NCBI RefSeq assembly: GCF_947507565.1
Contig: NC_089179.1
Coordinates: 1,550,001-1,614,000 of the forward strand
From: Oscarella lobularis
Taxonomy: Eukaryota > Porifera > Homoscleromorpha > Homosclerophorida > Oscarellidae
Direction of reading: 5' to 3'
DNA length: 64,000 bases
This document shows, in pieces, positions 57,432-64,000 of this stretch; within the stretch, counting starts at the first letter, position 1, and each line of letters begins with the position of its first letter. Both the position numbers and the translations under genes were made by a program. The notes under the pieces were generated by a model, which was not told the origin of the DNA, did not search any database, and saw only the letters and a list, made by a program, of their open reading frames with translations.

Positions 57432-60400
57432 ATGTCTCGCCCGCGACCTCATCCGCACGACGTCTCCGATCGGCGACTTCGTCCGATCTACGGTGCATCG
57501 CGCGTCTCCCGTGCTATCGCGAATGCTCATCGAACTTCTCGCAGAGGCAATCGACGAGAGAAAGTTCAAAAAAGCCCATCAACTCGCCGACAAACTGATC
57601 AAGAAAAACCAGGACGCTCCGACGGCCAAAGTGAGACCGGATCCGTTTCGCGACGCTTTCGAAAATGTCTCTTCTCCTCTCATCAGGCCCTAAAAGGCCT
57701 CGTGATGCTTCGCACGGGCCACGAAAAGGAAGCGTACGTTCTCATGGACGAAATCATGAAAAAACGCTCCGATCTCGTATACGAACCGCTTCTCCAGGCC
57801 GTTTCCTTGTTCTATCGCGAATCGCATCAATGTGCGAACCGGACACAATTTAATTAAAAATATTTAATTAATCGAATTACATAGTCGAACGCATTGCCGA
57901 AGTTTTCGAGCTGGCCGTCGCACAGGAGCCGAATAACGAAGACTATATGAATCATTTGTTTATGGCTTACGTTCGCGTCGGAAAATATCAAAAACAGCAG
58001 GAAGTCGGACGAAATCTCTTCAAAATGTTCTCGAAGAATTCGTACTACTATTGGACGGTCATGAGCATAGTCATGCAGGTCAATCGATTAAATTATTAGT
58101 GATTTTGATTTTTGACTTGCACCTTTATTAGGCTCATACGAGTAAAGATCAACGTTTGGCTAAAACGATGTATCTTCCGTTGGCTCAGAAGATGATAGAA
58201 AAACAGATGAAGACTGGCACTGTCGAGTCCGACACAGGTACTATAGCAGTGAAAGATGAATGTAGTATGGATCTTTTCTATAGAGGTGAAATTATATGTG
58301 TCTGTGCTCGATATGCAGGAGAAGTACGAAGACGCTTTGTTCATGTTGCGTGGAGTTTTGGGTACGTTCTGCTCTGCGTCTTTGGATTGCTTGGATTGCG
58401 TCTCTCTCTCTCTGTGTGTCTCAGGCGGGTCGTATAAGAATGATCGCGAAAGGGAATTGCTCGATCTTTCACTTGTGAAAAAGTTGAGATGGTGGCCGGA
58501 ACTGAATAGGCTCTCGAAAGCTCAACTGAATAAAAAGTGCTGTATACGCATTTTATAAGTAACTAATATTCCTAATAGCCCAGACGAATGGACAACGTGG
58601 CAGTATTACGTCGAATCGCTAATAGCAATAATCAAAATCGAAGATCCGAACGAAGTAAACGAAAAGATTCCAGACCCAAATCATTGGTACAAAAAATTGC
58701 CTAATTAATTAAAAAATGACCAAACGTTCCTCTTCCTCTTCAGGAACTTGTCCGATGCCGACGTCAGTCTGGAGCAGGCCTATCACTTCATCAAGGCGAA
58801 AGTCGATGCGGAACGCGCGAAGAAGAGTCAATGGAATCGTGGCCCTTTTCTCGCTCCTTTCGAACTAATTAAACAGGCAACCGAAAAGGAACTGCGTCCC
58901 AACGACGATTTCGTCGTATCTCAGTCGCTCGTCGATTTGTTCGTGATTTTTTTCGATCAATTCGGCTCGTGTCGTTCGTGCCACTCGGACGTCGATCCCT
59001 ATCTCTTTTTGCTATCGGACGAAGAGAAAGAAGAAGTGAGTCGGAGTGCGCGTTGTCGAGGACGATGAATTGACGGGGTCTTGTAGCTGATCAAGAGAGT
59101 GACGTCGTCCGTCTCCGAAGCGGAGAAGGCGAATTGCGCGAAGGCAGATCTGCCTAGAAGTGATGCGGTATTTGAGAGATGTTTGCGTTTCTGTGCGCCT
59201 TGGTGCAAATCCTCTTCCCCAGTTAAAAGTCGTCCAACGTCACATCTTCTCCGTGCAGCTGGCGCGTTCTCTAGGCGAGCACGAGGACATGACGGTCGCA
59301 GACAAACTCGATCTCGTCGAGGAGTTGAAACGGCGTCTGAAAGACGGCGAAAGATATCGTAAAGAGAGAAAAAAGCCAAAGCAATTGAGAACATTAATTA
59401 ATTAAGTATTTTTTTAATTCGTAGGAGACGGTTTCATAGAAACGGACGTTTGTCCGATTGACACCTACGCCCAATTGGCCGTTCACGTTCTCGCGGATCT
59501 TCACGAGGAGACGCGTAGGGTTTTTTTCTTCTTCTTGACTCGCGTGTTCAAAGCGATTGCAAGCGCGCGCGCTCTTTATAGAGGACAACGTCTACATTTG
59601 GGAAAGCATTATGTTATTGGAGAATATAGTGAGAGCGAAGAACACCAACGCTCAGTTGAAATTACTTCTCGTTAAACTCTACTCGTACCTGGGTAAGATT
59701 CGTTTTCCCTCTTTTGTTGTTTTTTTTTTGTTATTTTCTTTTATTAGGCGCCTTTGCGCCTTGCATTAGACTGTATGACGACTTGGACATTCGGAATATA
59801 CAGATTGATAGTTTGGGGTAACGAAGGCAAGCACGTATTATTTTATTATGCTTAGCGTCATCTGTAGATATTTGTTCGTTCCGATTGGCGTGAGTTTGGG
59901 ATACTATACGTGGGCAAAAAGAACGGTGCAACCAATGTTGCTCTTCTTTTTCAATCAGCTTAAATCGGTTTGTAGTCCTGTACTTTGATCAACTATTTGA
60001 TTCCAGATCCTTTGCTCTCTCTTAGTGTCCCGAGTATGTCGTATCTGCTTATCACAATGCATCGTTTTATAAAGTAAGGGCGAATGGGATGAGAAGGGAT
60101 TTGAGACAATTGATTTAGATTATCGAAATGACGAGATTTCAGCACAGAATAAAAAACTCTCTCACGTTCGCTCTAGACATCTACGAAAACGCAAGCTTTG
60201 AAATAATATCCAAGACCAGCAGGTGAAAAGAAGGTCTCGATCAATTAAATAAAATACCCTAATTTGTTTTTCTCCAGTATTTCGTGGGCTCACTCAACGC
60301 TGTACTCCCTCAACCTCCACCCATTCACACGTACGTAAACATTGACTAGTTCGAATTCCGTTGAATATAAACCTTCTTCTTCTTCCCAGCGGAATCAGAA

Positions 60401-62148
60401 GCGAATTTATCAGACAATCGCGATCTTTTTGTCATGGACACGTGGGATCCTCCGCATCGGTGAGAGGAGACAAAAAAGGTGCATACACTAGAGATATCTT
60501 TTTTTTCCCCTAGACGAATGACCAAAGAGAAGGCTAAGGCTTCGACTCAGATAGAGGTAGCGTCGATTATACCGAGATAGTTCATTTGGGACGTCGTAAT
60601 TACAGATTCGGTGGTTGAACGTGCGAGCTACTATGTTTCACACGCTGTGGGTCGCCAGCGGAATTGCCGAGACGGCGTACAAGACTGACAATCCGTCGCC
60701 CGTTCCCACGCGAATTGTAAGTCCCTTCTCGTTGCAAGAAGAATGCGACAAGATGGAAAAGCACTATATGGATTTCAAAGAGGCGTACGTTCGAGCGCAG
60801 AAGACTTCGGAGCTCGACACAGAGGTTGTGCGGGGGGTTTGGCTTCTTTTGGGAAACGAAACCCTATATCTATATTTTCTTCAAATATTTAGTTTCCACT
60901 TCTACAAGGACCACCTCCGAGTCAGCTACACGATTTTTTTGGATGCGGCTATTCGGAAATGATGGATGGTTTGGTGCCGTTGTTGAGAAAGATGATGCTA
61001 GCGGCCGATAAGAAGTGGCCCCGTACGATGATGGTTCCCTAGTGCAATCTATCTTTACTTTGTGTGTGTGTGTGTGTAGAGGAGGCCGCCGACGAGTGTA
61101 TCAAGCTCGCTGAAGATCTTCCGCGTCTCAACAAGACATTCGAAGGTGCGCTGTTAAAATGTGTCGTTTTATACCTACTCACTTTTCTGAAGAACAACGC
61201 AAGCGGGTGATTGATGTATACAGCAGGCAAATGAAGTTAGGCAGTGGCTGGGCTCTTCGTCACGTTGTGCAACTATCTGAGGTCGTTTGCTCCCCCCCTT
61301 TTTTTTTCTTTCTCCCTTACTCATTGTCTCTTGCAGACGTTTACGCACGCAGCGCTTTATGTTGGTATGTGCAATAAGGTTGTAACGACGAATAAGGCGA
61401 AGAAAAGAAGCAGAGTCGAACGCGTGGTAGGTCTACCGTCGTCATGTGGGCAGTGGACACAGTGGGGGCCCCTACGCGTTTCCAGACCTTCCTTTAGCGC
61501 TTTGGATAGGCGGACCGCCCGCAGGCTATCCCCCCGTTCTCGAGAAATTTCAAAGAAAGTCGAACCCTTAGGTAAAGAAGCCCGTTCCACTAGTGCCGGG
61601 ATTTTAGGCGACAGAACGTGTCTGACAATTGTGGGTTCTCTGAAACTCGGACGTTGTAATAACCTTTGCCACGTTAGTTGTAAACGGATGGACGTGCCTA
61701 ACTTGACATCCGAACCGTTTTTCTCGTCGGGAGAATTTGTTTTTTATCAGCACTTCCTCGTAGGCGGAGCCAATGATTAAAGCTCTGCGGGAATTTCAAA
61801 ACGATCTACTGGAAGAAATAGATAAACTGAAAAGAGGCGTAGACGACGTAAGACAGGACGTAATGACAGACTACAGAAGAGAATTCTACGATGAAGACTA
61901 CATGGAAATGCGGCGCTTCAGGCATCGAATGAATAGACGCGGCGAAATGGAAGACAGAGAGTTTCAAGTGAGATTCTTCAATTCATTAGCACGTCTTTCC
62001 TCTATTAATTCTTTTATAGGAGATCGATTGTACTTCAGTACGTGGAGTAGAGAAGAGCATTCGAGAGAGTTGTGTGAGTAAACTCGACGAACTCCGACTC
62101 GCCCTGGGAACCAAGTTAGTTTTATGTATCAAAACGATGAAGTGGTGA
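57432..62148 (+). CDS. NAA25: NatB auxiliary subunit NAA25 (MDM20)
   Basis: About twenty short exons encode a long TPR/superhelical protein: MSRPRPHPHDVSDRRLRPIY, EAIDERKFKKAHQLADKLIK, ALKGLVMLRTGHEKEAYVLM, DYMNHLFMAYVRVGKYQKQQ, KTMYLPLAQKMIEKQMKTG, EDALFMLRGVLG, EDNVYIWESIMLLENIV, LKLLLVKLYSYLGAFAPCIR, IDSLGYLFVPIGVSLGYY, HASFYKIIEMTRFQHRIKNS-like sequence, DNRDLFVMDTWDPPHRRM and FFGCGYSEMMDG. The order follows vertebrate NAA25, the scaffold that positions the NAA20 acetyltransferase on ribosomes to acetylate Met-Asp/Glu/Asn/Gln N-termini. A 16-bp (tg)n run lies in one intron (61061-61077), and one late intron (about 61430-61770) is clearly longer than the rest. Stop TGA is at 62146-62148. 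Confidence 0.92.
61061..61077. repeat. (tg)n microsatellite in a NAA25 intron
   Basis: About eight tg units precede the acceptor of a NAA25 intron. Confidence 0.9.
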
Positions 62149-62377
62149 ACAAAACGCGCCCTGCACTCGTCTATCGCGCTTTCTACTTTTTACTTCCAAT
62201 CCGTGCGCGTGAGCAATAAAAATTTTTTTTACATAAACGTTTTATGTCACGAATGATCTTGTTTGCTTCCTGTCTTGCTTAGCTAGAAGAAAACCGACGA
62301 TCAGTGGGAGGGCAGAAATGCGCGGTGCCTTACGTGCTAGGGGAAAGAAACGTAAGCCTCAAAATTTGTACCAAAGA

Positions 62378-63172
62378 CTAAAGTCCCTCCCGTCTCACCT
62401 TTACGACGTCAACCCAATCCCACCCCCTAGGTCTTTCCCCTACAGTAGTAACATTAGGTTTCATTTGGATGCACGTCTCTGTTACTACCTAGATATTCTG
62501 CTCTTCGTTTCTTCTGTCCTTTGGTCAAAACGGGTGCCTTCTCTTTTTTCTTCGTGCTACCAATTGTGGTTTTGGCTAAATCTGCTGTCACCTCAGCGAC
62601 GGCAATCGAGGGAGGCTGATTGTCAGCCATGAGATCGGAGGCGCATTCCTTCGCCCACTCGATCAGCGTGAACGTCATGGGAATGTCGAGATTATCCTCA
62701 GCCTAAGACTAAGACTCCACAAAGACTCAAGCACAGGAGCCAATTTGTAACCTGACTAAGAATTGAAGTTTCAATTTTGGACTTGGTTTCAGCCGACCTT
62801 TTTAGGATAAAAAACCAAAGGGGTCCTCTGCAAAGGAACGCCCTCCCTTTCACACTTACAAATGCTTGTTGAAAAACACGTCGGCACTGACATTGGGAAG
62901 GGTATGAGGATATTCTGACGGCCAGCTGATTTCCACTACAAAATGCTTCAATTCGTCTGGATTATCACATAGCTAAAGATTATTGACGGAAGAGAAAGAG
63001 GAAAAGAGAAGTGAGTCTGACTTTGTAGGTGAACTTCGCTGGCGAGAGCTGTTTGAAATTCTCGTCTCCGTCGTAAATTGAGAGAAGGGCTTCTACTTCT
63101 TCCTAGGGATGTCTAACTGTCGATCGCTTGGAGGATTGGCGAACGTACACGAACCTCCTGTTCTTCTTCCAT
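62378..63172 (-). CDS. RWDD4: RWD domain-containing protein 4
   Basis: Exons on the minus strand give MEEEQEEEVEALLSIYDGDE, NFKQLSPAKFTYK, ELKHFVVEISWPSEYP, DVFFNKHL, NLDIPMTFTLIEWAKECASD and the charged linker STKKKEKAPVLTKGQKKRRA, ending with GERPRGWDWVDVVK. The RWD fold, the KKKxKxxLTKxQKRK stretch and the C-terminal PRGWxWVDVVK motif are diagnostic of RWDD4. RWD domains are protein-protein interaction modules; the function of RWDD4 is little known. The last exon (62439-62378) was found by this motif. Stop TAG is at 62378-62380 and the start ATG at 63172, 43 bp from the divergent TIMM10 start. Confidence 0.88.
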
Positions 63173-63215
63173 CGTGAGGTTTAGCGCGCGCAAGTTCGAA
63201 AGGTCAAAAACCAGC
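63173..63215. promoter_or_regulatory. Shared 43-bp promoter of RWDD4 and TIMM10
   Basis: 43 bp lie between divergent start codons, including a gcgcgcgc run. No TATA box is seen. Confidence 0.55.
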
Positions 63216-63558
63216 ATGGCATTCCCCGGGCAAGCGGCCGCTCTTATGGACGAAGCCAAGCAGAAAATGGTAGCCGAAATGGAGATAGAGGTCATGACCG
63301 ACATGTACAACAAGTAAGCGAACGCGAAGAGACTTTTCGAGCGACGTAGATGACGTGACACGAAAAAAAAGGCTAACGAGCGCCTGCCACAAGAAGTGCA
63401 TATCAACAAAATACAAGGAAGGCGAGCTGACGAAAGGCGAAGCCGTCTGTTTGGACCGGTGCGTGGCAAAATACCTCGACGTACACGATAGGGTAGGAAA
63501 AAAATTGACGACAATGTACGCACAAGACGAGGCGAAGAAAGCCCAAGCGAATAATTAA
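63216..63558 (+). CDS. TIMM10: Mitochondrial import translocase subunit Tim10
   Basis: Two exons with a 58-nt intron (63314-63371) encode 94 residues. The chain [56 protein letters not shown] and [20 protein letters not shown] has the twin CX3C motifs (CHKKC and CLDRC) of small Tim chaperones. With Tim9 it forms the hexamer that escorts hydrophobic carrier proteins through the intermembrane space. The length matches the family (about 90 residues). The start ATG is at 63216. Confidence 0.95.
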
Positions 63559-63630
63559 ATAACCGGACCCCGCCCCATATATAACACAATATCACGTCTC
63601 ATAAATAATTGGGTTATTCATATATTGTAC

Positions 63631-64000
63631 CTAATACATCATAGCGTTCTCTGATGATGCGCAACGGGAAAAAAGTTGAGGTGACGGGTTTCTTTCGCGA
63701 TTCATTTTCTCTTGAAATTCTCGAGCCAACGTCCGACACTTATCCCTGTCGCCCAATCCCAAATTGGAGCGCGGCGTCGAGGGAAGAGTCGATGAGGTCG
63801 ACGACGATGACGACGATTTTATAGCGTTGGGAATCCACGTGAATACAACGGACTCGCCCGTCGATTCGTTGACGCTTGTCAGTCGCTTGACGCGCGGCAA
63901 CGGTTTGGACGGCACGGCGGGCGACGACTGAAAAACGGGCGCTGCCGAAACGGGTCTTACGTGCGGTATTGGATCCATCAAGTTGAAGCGGCGAAATTGG
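63631..64000 (-). CDS. Unrecognised protein, C-terminal part, cut by window edge
   Basis: An open frame runs from the right edge (no stop upstream within the window) to a stop at 63631-63633. The visible sequence is Pro/Ser-rich with KRLTSVNESTGESVVFTWIP and NAIKSSSSSSTSSTLPSTPR, then a helical DKCRTLAREFQEKMNRERN. No domain is recognised. It may be the last exon of a longer gene; whether the ATG at 63978 is a start cannot be judged. Confidence 0.5.
   Translation of the reverse strand, partial: QFRRFNLMDPIPHVRPVSAAPVFQSSPAVPSKPLPRVKRLTSVNESTGESVVFTWIPNAIKSSSSSSTSSTLPSTPRSNLGLGDRDKCRTLAREFQEKMNRERNPSPQLFSRCASSENAMMY

Noticed and set aside
62340-62441. 11-bp inverted repeat taggggaaaga / tctttcccct(a) as a possible MITE
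   Set aside because: The right arm lies in the last RWDD4 exon and its splice acceptor, so the pairing is probably chance.

Overview
The window is gene-dense nuclear DNA from an animal. Nearly every gene is split by very short GT-AG introns (mostly about 40-80 nt), intergenic gaps are often under 100 bp, and the proteins are clear metazoan orthologues (ERK-type MAPK, BRK1, ryanodine receptor, CSTPP1, CCP2-type carboxypeptidase, THOC6, NAA25). The compactness and the divergence from vertebrate sequences suggest an early-branching animal such as a homoscleromorph sponge (Oscarella-like). That placement is an inference, not something read directly.

Layout. 1-10.65 kb holds housekeeping genes: the 3' end of a TTC23-like TPR gene, a PTB-domain adaptor, MRM1 rRNA methyltransferase, a mitochondrial-type SDR, DNAJC11, BRK1, POP5, an ERK-type MAPK and a SKA1-like kinetochore protein. 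10.65-14.73 kb is an accessory island: a TIR element of about 0.65 kb, a recent duplication of about 460 bp, and one intact plus two broken copies of an unrecognised intronless gene. 14.73-17.44 kb holds NUDT9 and a WD40 gene, head to head. 17.61-39.76 kb is one complete ryanodine receptor gene on the minus strand. Its largest intron, between the two EF-hands, holds a dispersed repeat whose second copy lies inverted at 49-50 kb. 40.3-51.3 kb is a plus-strand run: CSTPP1, an unrecognised disordered protein, a CCP2/3-type deglutamylase (with a 200-N gap that looks false) and a coiled-coil protein. 51.4-53.8 kb encodes a secreted DUF5107-like protein. 53.9-64 kb holds THOC6, POLDIP2, NAA25, RWDD4, TIMM10 and an incomplete gene at the right edge.

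Togetherness. Five gene pairs start head to head with only 43-109 bp between start codons, so shared promoters are a recurring feature. The most suggestive functional neighbourhood is CSTPP1 (a regulator of the tubulin polyglutamylase complex) about 1.8 kb from a tubulin deglutamylase, with two unrecognised genes between and beyond them. Exon boundaries were read by eye from protein similarity and GT-AG (or GC-AG) sites; individual junctions may be off by a few codons.
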